DNA of 64,000 nt from Dolomitihabitans soli (GCF_022213955.1 NZ_JAKNTW010000030.1:1-64000); one strand, 5' to 3'. Numbered from the stretch's first letter, positions 45,701-56,393 are shown. A program made the numbers and translations. Notes: a model not told the origin generated them from the sequence alone.

Positions 45701-48108
45701 CCTCACCCGCCGAGCGGCACATCCCGCTGGGGCCGGCACAGGAGTGGTTCCAGGCGCTCGCACCAGACCATCCGCGCGCCTGGGCGCAGCGTCACGTGAT
45801 CGCCTTCACCGACCTGCCCGCGACCAGCGCCCTTGAGCGGGCGCTGCGCGACCTGGTGGCCGCAACTCCCCTGCTGCGGGCGAGCTTCGACGATCAGGGC
45901 CGGCGGTTCATCCCCCGCGAAGAGGCTCCCGTGGTGGTGACCTCCGTCGACGCGGGCGTCGGCGACCCGGAACTGTCCGCCGTCATCGCCGCCCTTCACG
46001 GGGAGCTCGATCCCTTCGCGGGCGTGATGCTCCGGGCCCTGGCCATACGGGACGCGCACGGCCAGGGCGCGCTCCTCCTGCTCGCCCATCACCTGGTGGT
46101 CGACGTCTGGTCCTGGCATGTCATCGAGGACCGTCTGCTCCGGCTGCTGCGCAGCCCACGTGATCAGGGTCCGGCCACCGTCGATCACACGTTCGCGGCC
46201 TACGCGCGAACCGTCGCCGCGCAGCGCGACCTCGGCGCGTTCGATCTGGACGCCGATCAGTGGCGGCGTGTCCTGGGCGGCGGCATCACTTCCGGCTTCG
46301 CCGCCCGGTCGCGGCATCGTGAGCGCTCCGTCCGCCTCATCACCGCCGGACGGGAGCGCCTGAGGCGGGCTTCCGCTCAGCCGTCACGCACCCTCCTGGC
46401 CGCGCTCGGCCATGCCCTGTACGCGGTGGAGGGTCCCGGTGCCAGTGTGGTGGACCTGGAACGCAATGGCCGCCTGGCGCTGCCGGCCATGGATCTCAGC
46501 GGCACCGTCGGATGGGTCGCGGTGCATCATCCGGTCGCATTGGAGCATGCCCCGCTCAGCGCCGCCGCCATCGAAGAGTGCCGGCGAAGCGTCGACGAAG
46601 TCCCCGATTCCGGCCTCGGCTACGGCGCGCTGCGCTGGTCGGGGCGGGCCGATCTCGGCTCGCAGGTGGGACGGTTCGCCCTGGACATCGTCGAACAGCC
46701 GCTCCGCCCGCAGGCGGCCAAATTCCTCGCCGACCGTCTGCGGGCCTTGGCGCGGGCCGTCACCGGCTCGCCGGCGCTGCCCTATCAGGCCACGCTGTCG
46801 CTGCGTCCCGGGCCGCGGCACATCGAGGCCGTCATCGACTACGACCCCGACCGGTACGCCCCCGCGCACGCCGCGGACCTCCTGGCCGCGCTCGACGACG
46901 CCCTCGACACCGCCGACTCGCGCCCCGCACCGCCCCACCTCGCACCGGCGCGTCCCGCCCGCCGCTTCACCGAGGAGGCCCTGCCGGTCAGCACGATGCA
47001 GCAGCTGATGCTGCACCACGCCGGCGTCCGCTCGGGCGTCTACCTGCCCCGCCAGCTCTTGGCCGTCACGGGCGTGTCCGACGTCGCCGCGTTCATCGGC
47101 ACGCTGTCCCGCCTCCTGCCGGCCTTCGACCCCTTCCGGCGGCGCTTCCGCACCCGTGACGGAGAACTGGAGCAGGTGTGGCTGCCGGCAGATCGAGCGT
47201 TGCAGATCCACACCGGTGGCAGCGGTCGTGACCATGCGCTGGCCTGGCTGAACGGCCCGGACCTGATCGACCCCGCGGCGGCGCGGCACGGCGGGCCGCT
47301 GACAGACCTGACCGTTTTCCCCGGCGACCACGAGTTCTTCCTCGGAATGGAGACGCATCATGCCTTGATGGACGGCCCGAGCAATCAACGGCTGCTGCGC
47401 CTCATCGACCGCTTCGCCCGGCACCAAGGCCGCGCCGACCTCCCCACGCCGGCGCACTACCTGCCCGACCGCACCGCACTGCGCAAACACGTCTCCTACG
47501 AACGTGCCCTCGGACAGGCGCGGAACGTGGAACCGCTCCCCGCCCGCGATTCCGCCGCCCCCCTTCCCGCCGTCCGCACCATCGAGACACCCGCCGCCCG
47601 CATCAGCCGCGCCCACGCCTGGGCGAGCCGCCACGGGACGGACCTGCGCGCGGCGCTGGCCGCTGCCGCCGGTCGAGCCGCATGGCGGCATCTCGGTGTC
47701 GAGACCCTGTATCTGGTGGTCAACGGCAGAGACATCGACCTTCCCCACGCGGACTACGCCTTGGGCCTGTTGTGGTATTTCCAACCCATTCCGATAAGAG
47801 ACAAGGAACTCGCCGCCCTCGCCCACGCCGTCCACGCCGCCACGACAACCCCTTTGCCGGTCATTCGGGCGACGGCCGCCACCTGGCCGCAATGGAACGA
47901 CAACGCCCTCGCCTTCACCTTCCGCCGGCCGCGCCGGCAGCCCCCGCTGTCAGCCGTCCATGAGCTCGCAGCGCGTGACCTGTTCCATTTCTCCGCACAG
48001 GTGAGCGTGTCCGCCCAGAACGACGGATCCGCCGCTATTCAGTGCATCACCTTGGACCCCACGGTGACGCCGGAAATAACGAAAGACATTCTCGCCGCAT
48101 TCGACTGA
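42739..48108 (+). CDS. NRPS, C-A-PCP-E-C
   Basis: 1789 residues. The first C domain has DHIVADG (142-148); the catalytic His is kept. The A domain (about 480-900) has FTSGSTGVPKGVVVS, NIYGPTE and YYTGD. Specificity positions read D-P-C-F-A-A-I-V-T-K, which I cannot assign. The carrier is FECGGDSLT (Ser near 939). An epimerisation domain follows: HHLVVDVWSW near 1116, LERNGR, LSGTVGWVAVHHPV and GLGYGALRW, so this residue becomes D. The last domain is C-type with THHALMDG near 1539 and nothing after it. A terminal C domain without thioesterase may release the product by amide or ester formation, or join it to a residue on the free carrier. TTA codons lie at 43198 and 44665. Confidence 0.9.
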   Translation: MSEPALEGIAPHPAQQRLLAGRAALPGGLSCTSAFQISGALDEQRLATAYVQALSGFDALRMRWSGDVPAGSWHVHSTPRFRLRRADLRPTRPLVDGRPGPALLGRLEEHAAATFDLRRGPVGEVHIWRVHEDQWIVLEVFDHIVADGRSLALLHEAVSAHYHGPRSAAQRTSYAAVLSATRPGAGSRAYWTSAFAGFDPATPPPADGGAAQFRLSLPPGRTARLRAATGRLGSTMAGALLAAHSHAVARHLGTGDISTEVAVDTRDIDALQTFGQLTALLPLRIRHDWARPIGRQAATVTRDLLRLRQHAVVDFDTLDDLGVPLSAGRSDATAFIMQPFTAAPLALPDAEVTPIALRSTDQVACLTTVAREQPDGSVHLHVRTGPTSPLSPLIVSVGETMDATLAGLESDPDVRCGSDELLPPSVRARITALATPSPPYPFASLEDDILRSLTADGARIVLVDDRPHSAHDLLARVHDLAQRLRAAGVGHGDLVVVHDLPTFDRIAAFIAVLRLGAVYTPADPPSTASTPVAARLTADGLEPAGSRRPAAPPAPLGPGSPTYVIFTSGSTGVPKGVVVSREALNNLVRGEAGRYGITDGSRVLLIAPPTVDPWICHVATALLTGATLVYADPVSGPPLADRLRAHQVTHAFLPAMLFRLLAGENLPGLRMIATAGDACVAADVRAFPNARVFNIYGPTEATVTAIVAELHHPADPVPIGRAIRGLGARVVIDRAAGAPPGVPGELMLSGTGIALGYLDDEPLTRRSFGADPFGSSERVYYTGDVAWLTPDGQFVVSGRLDREVKVRGIRVQPQAVEAAALASGLCGDAHLAATRFEAGRTVLTLFVQGCTDIAALRRALRDRVPAAAEPHHIVALDSLPRRPTGKVDETALPREHLPRPPTGHDATGAYEDDVLSRCWAEVIGAPPGPDDSFFECGGDSLTVLRLVRLTRGAGLELTPADIYAYPRYSDLARLYGLRSSDETVQTVPSPAERHIPLGPAQEWFQALAPDHPRAWAQRHVIAFTDLPATSALERALRDLVAATPLLRASFDDQGRRFIPREEAPVVVTSVDAGVGDPELSAVIAALHGELDPFAGVMLRALAIRDAHGQGALLLLAHHLVVDVWSWHVIEDRLLRLLRSPRDQGPATVDHTFAAYARTVAAQRDLGAFDLDADQWRRVLGGGITSGFAARSRHRERSVRLITAGRERLRRASAQPSRTLLAALGHALYAVEGPGASVVDLERNGRLALPAMDLSGTVGWVAVHHPVALEHAPLSAAAIEECRRSVDEVPDSGLGYGALRWSGRADLGSQVGRFALDIVEQPLRPQAAKFLADRLRALARAVTGSPALPYQATLSLRPGPRHIEAVIDYDPDRYAPAHAADLLAALDDALDTADSRPAPPHLAPARPARRFTEEALPVSTMQQLMLHHAGVRSGVYLPRQLLAVTGVSDVAAFIGTLSRLLPAFDPFRRRFRTRDGELEQVWLPADRALQIHTGGSGRDHALAWLNGPDLIDPAAARHGGPLTDLTVFPGDHEFFLGMETHHALMDGPSNQRLLRLIDRFARHQGRADLPTPAHYLPDRTALRKHVSYERALGQARNVEPLPARDSAAPLPAVRTIETPAARISRAHAWASRHGTDLRAALAAAAGRAAWRHLGVETLYLVVNGRDIDLPHADYALGLLWYFQPIPIRDKELAALAHAVHAATTTPLPVIRATAATWPQWNDNALAFTFRRPRRQPPLSAVHELAARDLFHFSAQVSVSAQNDGSAAIQCITLDPTVTPEITKDILAAFD

Positions 48109-48242
48109 AACCCGTACGGACGACCCCCGTCATGAAACTCATCGAAACCAACCCGAACCATAGACCCGACCGCCGCCGTCCGGATAGAATAAATGTGCGC
48201 CCGGAAATGCAGGCCATCGGGCCGGCCGCACATCGCACCGAT

Positions 48243-49508
48243 TCACGCGAGGTCGCCCAAAATGAGAGATCCCGCCAGCCATGGAGGATCGTCCACCCGC
48301 GCTCGTTCACCTGGATCGAGAATCGGACGCGCCACAGAGGTGATGACGGACCCGTCCGAGGTTAATTCGTAGGGAAAACCGCCCCAGGTGACGGCCTCGT
48401 CGACGGTGGGGTGATGCCAGAACAGCTCAAGAAGACCGCGGACCAATGAACGGAGATCCTGATCCCAGTGAACACACCGCTGCGCCACCGCCTCGGCGAA
48501 GCAGACCAAGGCGCCCCGGTAATAACCTAATCCCCATTCCTCGGCGGCCGCGTTTCGCGACGAGGCGAGAATAGGCACGACCTGCCCATCCGAGTCCCGA
48601 ACATACTCCACGAGGGTGCCGTGATCGCTCGTACAGAACATCTCCATGACGAATGGCGCATCAGCCAGCAGAGTCCCCTGCCCGGTCACCGTGTTGTACA
48701 TGTACGCGCTGAAGATGTCGGCGTTCTTCGCCTGAACGGGTGATGACGGTTGATACCCCCAGAACAACACCCGCGGTCGATCCTCCTTGGGCACGTCGCC
48801 TACGGTGATAAGGGCTTCGACCTGGCGACCCACCCATCCGGTGTCCACAATCCCGGTCGCCGCGCCGAGCAGCCGGTGTTGCGCGGAATATTCGGCCAGC
48901 AGGCTTCGCGCGGCACCGATGGTTCCCGACACCGCCGCCATGACGGATTCCAGGCCCAGAAATTCGCGCAGGGCCGACGCCCGCGCTTCGGGACCGGAGG
49001 ACCCGTCTTCCGTGAATCCCGAGGACACCAGCAGCGGCACGAATCGGGCAGGCAGCTTGAGACGCGCGCACAGTTCGGCCGGGCCCAACTCCATCAAGCC
49101 GTTGAAGAGCCATGACTCCTTTCCCAGCCGCCCTGCATCCGCTGCGGCCAGGTTCCAGGTCAGCCGGTTCCCATGAACATATTCCAGATCCAGGTCCGCT
49201 CCCAGCGCGGGCGCGAGGATACGGGCGAGTTCGAAAAGAACCTGCCCTTCTCTCGACAAGAACCGGAGCCGCCGGAGACCGGCGCGGCGTGCCTCGGACA
49301 GCACCCAGGTGGTGTAGGTGACCAGAATCGGCCCGGCGACACCGCAGGTCACATCGAGTATCACCGCCTCTCTCCGGTCACGGGCCGGAATCGCCTTCCG
49401 GACCGCCGCGTCCGCGAAAACAAAACTTTCAGCGAGATCGGACGCGCCGGACACATATTCCTGGATTATTCGCCGATAACGCAGCCGACCGGCACTCCGA
49501 TATGCCAA
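48243..49508 (-). CDS. HAD-like protein of the glycan-cluster type
   Basis: 421 residues. GPILVTYTTWVLSEARRAGL followed by RRLRFLSREGQ resembles the domain found in HAD-superfamily-like proteins (COG5610 type) of polysaccharide loci, where the pattern is FLARDGYLL. The catalytic DxD is not evident, so phosphatase activity is doubtful. It faces the NRPS gene tail to tail and is divergent from the ABC operon. Its usual company is glycosyltransferases, which fits the sugar genes downstream. Role unknown. Confidence 0.5.
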   Translation of the reverse strand: MAYRSAGRLRYRRIIQEYVSGASDLAESFVFADAAVRKAIPARDRREAVILDVTCGVAGPILVTYTTWVLSEARRAGLRRLRFLSREGQVLFELARILAPALGADLDLEYVHGNRLTWNLAAADAGRLGKESWLFNGLMELGPAELCARLKLPARFVPLLVSSGFTEDGSSGPEARASALREFLGLESVMAAVSGTIGAARSLLAEYSAQHRLLGAATGIVDTGWVGRQVEALITVGDVPKEDRPRVLFWGYQPSSPVQAKNADIFSAYMYNTVTGQGTLLADAPFVMEMFCTSDHGTLVEYVRDSDGQVVPILASSRNAAAEEWGLGYYRGALVCFAEAVAQRCVHWDQDLRSLVRGLLELFWHHPTVDEAVTWGGFPYELTSDGSVITSVARPILDPGERARVDDPPWLAGSLILGDLA

Positions 49509-49599
49509 GGCTTATCTCTCCATTTTGCCGTCGACACCGACTAAATCATTTTGCGCAGCGTATCATGACGCCATCAATAACAGCCAGACGGAGTTGGAT

Positions 49600-51315
49600 A
49601 TGACATACAGCGCCGCGGAGCCATTGCCGAACTTCGCACCGGCCCATGGTCCCGTCCGCGCCGTCTTCGGGTGGCTCTTGGACGCGCAGCGATATCGCAT
49701 TCTGCTCCTGGTCTTTCTGTACTGCCTGTTCTTCGGCGCTCAGATCCTCGTTCCCTACCTGGTCGGTCAGGCACTGCAGAGCGGCATCGGGGACGGCCGG
49801 GAGCTGACCCGCTGGGTCATGACACTCGTCGGCGTCATCGCCGTGGTGACGATCAGCGGCTACGGCGCCTGGACGGTGCTGGAGCTGGCCCGCATGGACG
49901 GCATCATCCGCACGGAGCGCGCCATACTGCAGCAGATCATGCGGCTCGGCGGTGAGACCGGCCGCCGCTTCAGCACCGGCGACATCGTTTCCATCACCTC
50001 GGCCGATGCGGTCACCTTCGGCTATCTCATCGCCTATATCGGTCTGCTCGGCGGCAGCCTCTTCTCCTACGGCGTCGCCGTGACGCTGCTCATCATGCAG
50101 TCGGCCGACCTGGCCCTCACCGTGCTGCTGGGAATGCCCATCATGCTCCTGTGCCTGCGTCCCACCTTCCGCTCGCTGGAAAGGCAGAAGAGCGCCCAGC
50201 GCGAAAGGATCGCCACGGCCAACACCCTCGCGGGCGACACCGTGACCGGGTTGCGGGTCCTGCGCGGACTCGGCGGAGAGGAATACTTCGCGAGCCGCTA
50301 TCGCACCGCCTCCCGCGACCTGCAACGCGAAGGCGAGGCCGTGGCCCGCTCGCGTGCCGTCCTGGAAGGCGCGCAGGTGCTGCTGCCCGGCATCCTGCTG
50401 CTCGTCGTGGTCCTGTGGAGCACCCACAAGGCCGTCGCGGGAGAGATTTCCCCGGGCGTCTTCATCGCCTTCTTCGGCTATCTCACCCTGCTGGTACGTC
50501 CTCTGCGCACCACCATCATGGGCATCAACCACTTCGCGCACGCCCGGGTCGCCGCCCGGCGCATCCATGGTTTCCTGACCGCCCAGCCGACCATCGAGAC
50601 CCGTGGCACGAGGCCCTTCCGCTACCAGGGCGAGCTGCGAGATCCCGAGAGCGGGATCACCATCGCCCTGGGCCGCTTCACCGCCATGGTGGACGAGTCC
50701 CCGGAACGCGCGACCGCCGTACTCGATCGTCTGGCCAGGCACACCGAGCCGGCGGGCCGGCTCGCCGGAGTTCCGCTCACCGAGTTCTCCATGGAACAGG
50801 TCCGCGCCCACATCCATCTGCTCCACCACGACGCCCACCTCTTCAGCGGCGACCTTCACGAGCAGCTCGACGTGGACGGCCGGCGCTCCGCGGACGAGAT
50901 CGTCCGCGCCCTGCACACCGCTTCCGCCCTCGACATCGTCGGGCTCGACCCATCTCACATCGACCTCGACCCCCCGCCCGACCAGCCGTACGAGACGCAC
51001 ATGACCCTCGGCGAGCGCGGCCGCGGTCTCTCCGGCGGCCAGCTCCAGCGCCTGCTCCTCGCCCGCGCCCTGCTCGCCGACAGCGACATCCTGCTCCTGG
51101 ACCGTCCCACGACCGCCGTCGACGCCCGGACCGAAGCTCGCATCACCGCCCGGCTCGCCCGCCACCGCGCCGGCCGCACCACCGTGGTGGCCACCTCTTC
51201 TCCTCAGCTCCTGGCCAGCGCCGACGAAGTCGTCTTCCACGGCGGAGAGGTCCTGCGCGGCACCCATGCCGAGCTGCTCCGGCACCGGCCCTACCGCGAC
51301 TGCGTGAAGCGGTGA
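49600..51315 (+). CDS. ABC half-transporter with degenerate ATPase (no Walker A)
   Basis: 571 residues, with about six membrane segments first. In the ATPase the Walker A position reads GRFTAMVDESPERAT, lacking the glycines and Lys. The signature LSGGQLQR is intact. Walker B is LLLDRP, where the catalytic Glu has become Arg. This subunit can supply a signature but cannot bind ATP normally. Its GTGA overlap with the next gene indicates a heterodimer. ATG at 49600 preceded by GGAG; the frame extends to 49525 but without a ribosome site. Exporter of the NRPS product by position. Confidence 0.85.
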   Translation: MTYSAAEPLPNFAPAHGPVRAVFGWLLDAQRYRILLLVFLYCLFFGAQILVPYLVGQALQSGIGDGRELTRWVMTLVGVIAVVTISGYGAWTVLELARMDGIIRTERAILQQIMRLGGETGRRFSTGDIVSITSADAVTFGYLIAYIGLLGGSLFSYGVAVTLLIMQSADLALTVLLGMPIMLLCLRPTFRSLERQKSAQRERIATANTLAGDTVTGLRVLRGLGGEEYFASRYRTASRDLQREGEAVARSRAVLEGAQVLLPGILLLVVVLWSTHKAVAGEISPGVFIAFFGYLTLLVRPLRTTIMGINHFAHARVAARRIHGFLTAQPTIETRGTRPFRYQGELRDPESGITIALGRFTAMVDESPERATAVLDRLARHTEPAGRLAGVPLTEFSMEQVRAHIHLLHHDAHLFSGDLHEQLDVDGRRSADEIVRALHTASALDIVGLDPSHIDLDPPPDQPYETHMTLGERGRGLSGGQLQRLLLARALLADSDILLLDRPTTAVDARTEARITARLARHRAGRTTVVATSSPQLLASADEVVFHGGEVLRGTHAELLRHRPYRDCVKR

Positions 51316-53105
51316 GAGCCACCGCGGAGCCGGAGCGGGTTCGCCGCTACGCCCGCGCCCTCCTGCGGAGTGAGCCCCGTTCCGTCGCCACGGCCGCGGT
51401 CCTGAACGTCGCCGCCGCTCTCGCCGCCCTCGGCCTGCCGAACGTCCTCGGCGGGATGGCGGCCCTGATCGCGACCGAGGTCCACGTCGGCGCCGGCCCT
51501 GATCTGCTGCGCGAGCTGAATCTCAGCGCTCTCGGTGGCGGCATCTTCCTCCTGGCCCAGACGCTGCTCTCCTGGTGGGCCGCACGCTCCGTCCTCCTGC
51601 TCGCCGAACGGCTCCTCAACCGCCTGCGTGAAGACTTCCTCGACGGGCTGCTCACCTTGCCCTTGACGGCCGTGGAAAAGCTCGACACCGGAGATCTGCT
51701 CTCCCGGGTGACGGCCGACGCCGATCAGGTCGGGCTGACCTTCCGCTACGCGCTGCCCACCTTCTTCGTCAACGCCACCACCGTCCTGGTCCTCCTGGTG
51801 GGTTCGCTCGCGGTGTCCCCGCTGCTCACGGTCACCGTCCTGATCGTGTTCCCCATCCTCGTGCCCGCCGTACGCTGGTACTTCGCCCGCTATCCGCAAG
51901 CGTTCGGCGCGCTCATGGCCCAGCAGGCCGCCATGCACGCCGTCGTCGCGGAGAGCGCCGACGGCGCCAGGACCATCGACACCCTGCGCTGGCGGCACCG
52001 CCGGGCCCGCCGCCTCGAAGAGGAGATCACCCGCACTCGTGCCGCCTTTCACCGGACGATACGGCTGCGCGGCGCGCTCTTCCCCACCCTTGATCTCTGC
52101 TCGCTGCTGCCCACGCTCACCACCCTCATCCTCGGACTGATCCTTATCCGGACCGGGCAGGCCGATCTCGGCACCGTCACCACGGTCGCGCTGCTGATGC
52201 AGACCCTCGCCCTGCACATGATCAACATCGTGGACAGCCTCGACCAGTTGCAGACCGGCGGCGCCTGCCTCGCCCGGCTCGTCGGCGTCATGCCGACCGG
52301 TGAACCGGGCAAGGAGACACGGCGTGTCCCGGCCGGTGCCCTGCTCGAAGCCAGCGCCGTCCGCTACACCTACGACGACGCCGCCGCCCGCGAGGTCCTC
52401 CACGGGATCGACCTCGACCTGCGCCCCGGCGAGCACCTCGCGCTGGTCGGCCCCACGGGAGCGGGCAAGACCACCCTCGCCCGCCTCATGGCCGGGGTCG
52501 ACGTCGCCACCGAGGGAAGCGTGAAACTCGGGCACATCCCGCTGGCCGACCTGGGGCTTCCGTCACTGCGCCGCCAAGTCATGCTCACCACCCAAGAGAG
52601 CCACGTCTTCGTGGGCACCCTCGCCGAGAACCTGCGCATCGCCGCCCCCGACGCCACGTACGCGGAACTCGAAGAGGCCCTTTTCGCCGTGGGAGCGGCG
52701 GATTGGGCCGCGCAGCTGCCGGAGAAACTCGATACCCGGCTCAACGGAGCCCACGGCCCTTTTCCGCCCGACAAGGCCCAGCAACTCGCCCTCGCCCGCA
52801 TCCTGCTGGCCGGCCCCAGGGTGCTCGTGCTGGACGAGGCGACCTCCATGCTGAGCCCGTCGGCCGTCCGCGGAACCGAGGAAGCCCTGACGCGTTTCCT
52901 GGCGGGCCGCACGGTCGTCTCCATCGTGCACCACCTGCACACCGCACGCCGGGCCGACCGTATAGCGGTCCTGGAGGACGGCAGGCTCGTGGAAATCGGC
53001 ACACACGACGAACTCCTTCCCCGAAAAGGCGCGTACCACCGGCTCTGGGAGGCCTACCACGGCGGCCGGACCGGCAATGGCAACCACACACCTGGTCTGG
53101 AGTAG
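51312..53105 (+). CDS. ABC half-transporter with intact Walker A but lost signature
   Basis: 597 residues from a GTG. Walker A is complete (VGPTGAGKTT) and Walker B with catalytic Glu is VLVLDEAT. The signature position reads GPFPPDKAQQL instead of LSGGQ. It is thus the mirror image of its partner: the pair has one full ATP site (this Walker A with the partner's signature) and one fully dead site. It lies 3 bases before the mutase gene, so transport and sugar genes are one operon. Confidence 0.85.
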   Translation: MRATAEPERVRRYARALLRSEPRSVATAAVLNVAAALAALGLPNVLGGMAALIATEVHVGAGPDLLRELNLSALGGGIFLLAQTLLSWWAARSVLLLAERLLNRLREDFLDGLLTLPLTAVEKLDTGDLLSRVTADADQVGLTFRYALPTFFVNATTVLVLLVGSLAVSPLLTVTVLIVFPILVPAVRWYFARYPQAFGALMAQQAAMHAVVAESADGARTIDTLRWRHRRARRLEEEITRTRAAFHRTIRLRGALFPTLDLCSLLPTLTTLILGLILIRTGQADLGTVTTVALLMQTLALHMINIVDSLDQLQTGGACLARLVGVMPTGEPGKETRRVPAGALLEASAVRYTYDDAAAREVLHGIDLDLRPGEHLALVGPTGAGKTTLARLMAGVDVATEGSVKLGHIPLADLGLPSLRRQVMLTTQESHVFVGTLAENLRIAAPDATYAELEEALFAVGAADWAAQLPEKLDTRLNGAHGPFPPDKAQQLALARILLAGPRVLVLDEATSMLSPSAVRGTEEALTRFLAGRTVVSIVHHLHTARRADRIAVLEDGRLVEIGTHDELLPRKGAYHRLWEAYHGGRTGNGNHTPGLE

Positions 53106-54248
<1,143 letters not shown>

Positions 54249-54318
54249 CCGCCGGCCATCGACCATCACCAGCCGAAAACGCGCGGTCACGCGCACCGGA
54301 AAGGGGAGCCTTCACCTC

Positions 54319-56328
54319 ATGAGCAATCCCGCCGCCGCCGGCCTGCCGAAAGTCTCCGTTCTCATGCCGACGTATCAGCAGGAAGCCTTCATTCCCCGAG
54401 CCATCGAAAGCCTGCGCGCCCAGACCTACCGCGACTGGGAACTCGTCATCGTCAATGACGGCTCCCACGACCGTACCCACGAACTCCTGCACGACCTCCT
54501 GGAAGAGGTCTGGGACGACCGGGTGACCTATCTGCGCAACGAGCGGAATCTCGGCCTCGGGGCGGCGCTGAACCTCGCGACGCGCCACGCCACCGGCACG
54601 TACATCTCCTATCTGCCGTCCGATGACATCTACCATGCCGATCATCTTGAGAGGCTGGTCGCGGTGCTCGAAGAGAGTCCCCGCGTCTACATCGCCTACG
54701 GAGGCGTGCACATCGCCTTCAACCGAGGTCTCGTGGCCTCCCGCATGGGCGCGGCCACCCTTCGCGGCGACGATGTCATCGGCCACGAGATCGAGACCCT
54801 CAACGCCCCGGCTCCGGTGAGCTGGCTGGACACGCTCAAGAGCGGCAATACCCTGGCGATGGTCCAGGTGATGCACCGCAGGGATTCCGAGGAGCAGTCC
54901 CCGTGGACCACGCGCGACGAATACGTCTCCGACGCCATCGAGGCGGACCAATGGCGGCGGCTCATCCGCCTTGGAGCGACCTTCCGGTACGCCGGAAAGA
55001 CCACCTGCCAGTGGGTGCAGCATCCCCTGCAGCATCACCGCATCATCGGCGGCACACCCGGCAGATACGGGTGGCCGGTAGGCGGCCTGCCACGCTACCG
55101 CTCGTTCTACGGTGTCCCTGCCGGGCAATACCTGGACTGGCGCCCCTGGTGCGGACGGCCCGTCCATGAGAAGCGACGGTCCGACGTCGGCTACTCGCCG
55201 CCGCCCGGTCACGCGAAGACCGCCGGCACGGGTCTGCGCATCCTGGTCGTGGGCGATCTGGGCTTCAATCCCGAGCGCCTGCTCGTGCTGGAGCAGGCCG
55301 GTCACGAACTGGCCGGACTATGGCATCCCGATCCGGACCTGTGGATGGCCACCGGGCCTTTTCCCTGGGGACACATCCGCGATATTCCGGCGACCGGCGA
55401 CTGGCGTCGCGCGGCGGCGGACTTCAGGCCCGATGTCATCTACGCCGGGCTCAACTGGTCGTCGATTCCGCTGGCCGAGCAGGTCATGGACGCCGGACTC
55501 GACGCTCCTTTCGTCTGGCATTTCAAGGAGAGTCCCGGGCACGCCATCGAACATGCCCTGTGGCCCGGACTCGTCCGTCTCATGTCCCGCAGCGATGGCC
55601 GGATCTTCATCAACGACGAGTGCCGGACCTGGTTCGAGCTGGCCCTGCGCGGAATTCCTCAGTTCAGCGGCGAGGACCTCATCATGGACGGCGACATGCC
55701 GCCCCGCGACTGGTTCCACGGAGAATTCCGGCCCAAGCTCTCCGAGCGGACCGGCGAAGCGCACACCGTGTGCGCCGGCATGTGGCGAAAGGACGTCGAC
55801 GAATGGAAGGAGCTCGCCGAAGCCGGAATCCACGTCCACATCTATGGTCAGGCCTATCACGAACTGGCCGGGGAATCGATCCCGAAGGGAGTGGCGGGCG
55901 GTTACGTTCACCTGCACCCGGCCGTCGAGCCTCAGCAGTGGGTGTCCGAGCTGTCTCAGTACGATGCCGGCTGGCTGCACGTCTTCGACAGCGTGAACCA
56001 CGGCGAACTGAGAGGCGCCAGCTGGCCCGACCTCAATTATCCCGGACGGCTGAGCAGCTACGCCGCGGCCGGTCTGCCGTGGATCCTGGCCGACTCGCAC
56101 AACGGATCGACGTCGGCCATTCGCAATCTCGCCCGCAGGTATGCCGTTGACGTCCCGTTCAGCGGCATTCCACATCTCGGTGCGCAGCTTCACGACTCAG
56201 CGCTGATCCAGGAGCGGACGGCGAACATGCGCAGGCACCGCGATGACTTCACCTTCGACGCTCACGTCCCCCGGCTCGGCGACTACTTCCGGCGCGTCAT
56301 CGCATCCCGGCGACGCCGAGCCGACTGA
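54319..56328 (+). CDS. Two-domain glycosyltransferase (GT2 plus GT-B-like)
   Basis: 669 residues. Residues 7-250 are a GT2 (GT-A) domain: VSVLMPTYQQEAFIPRAIES, VNDGS and PSDDIYHADH with the metal-binding Asp pair. Residues from about 305 form a second, GT-B-like domain (GT4/CgeB style, with LNYPGRLSSYAAAGLPWILA near the nucleotide-sugar site). One protein may thus transfer two sugars, or the second half may be regulatory. Galactofuranosyltransferases are often GT2, which fits the adjacent mutase. The spacing to the mutase is 70 bases. Confidence 0.8.
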   Translation: MSNPAAAGLPKVSVLMPTYQQEAFIPRAIESLRAQTYRDWELVIVNDGSHDRTHELLHDLLEEVWDDRVTYLRNERNLGLGAALNLATRHATGTYISYLPSDDIYHADHLERLVAVLEESPRVYIAYGGVHIAFNRGLVASRMGAATLRGDDVIGHEIETLNAPAPVSWLDTLKSGNTLAMVQVMHRRDSEEQSPWTTRDEYVSDAIEADQWRRLIRLGATFRYAGKTTCQWVQHPLQHHRIIGGTPGRYGWPVGGLPRYRSFYGVPAGQYLDWRPWCGRPVHEKRRSDVGYSPPPGHAKTAGTGLRILVVGDLGFNPERLLVLEQAGHELAGLWHPDPDLWMATGPFPWGHIRDIPATGDWRRAAADFRPDVIYAGLNWSSIPLAEQVMDAGLDAPFVWHFKESPGHAIEHALWPGLVRLMSRSDGRIFINDECRTWFELALRGIPQFSGEDLIMDGDMPPRDWFHGEFRPKLSERTGEAHTVCAGMWRKDVDEWKELAEAGIHVHIYGQAYHELAGESIPKGVAGGYVHLHPAVEPQQWVSELSQYDAGWLHVFDSVNHGELRGASWPDLNYPGRLSSYAAAGLPWILADSHNGSTSAIRNLARRYAVDVPFSGIPHLGAQLHDSALIQERTANMRRHRDDFTFDAHVPRLGDYFRRVIASRRRRAD

Positions 56329-56393
56329 TCCGAGCGGACCACCGCGCCACCTGAGCAGCCGTTTTTCACGTTGCCCTACACGGAGGATCAGAG

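Noticed and set aside
42739-48108. Reading the domain after the carrier as a second ordinary C domain
   Set aside because: LERNGR, the LSGTVGWV segment and GLGYGALRW are epimerisation-domain motifs, so it is called E.
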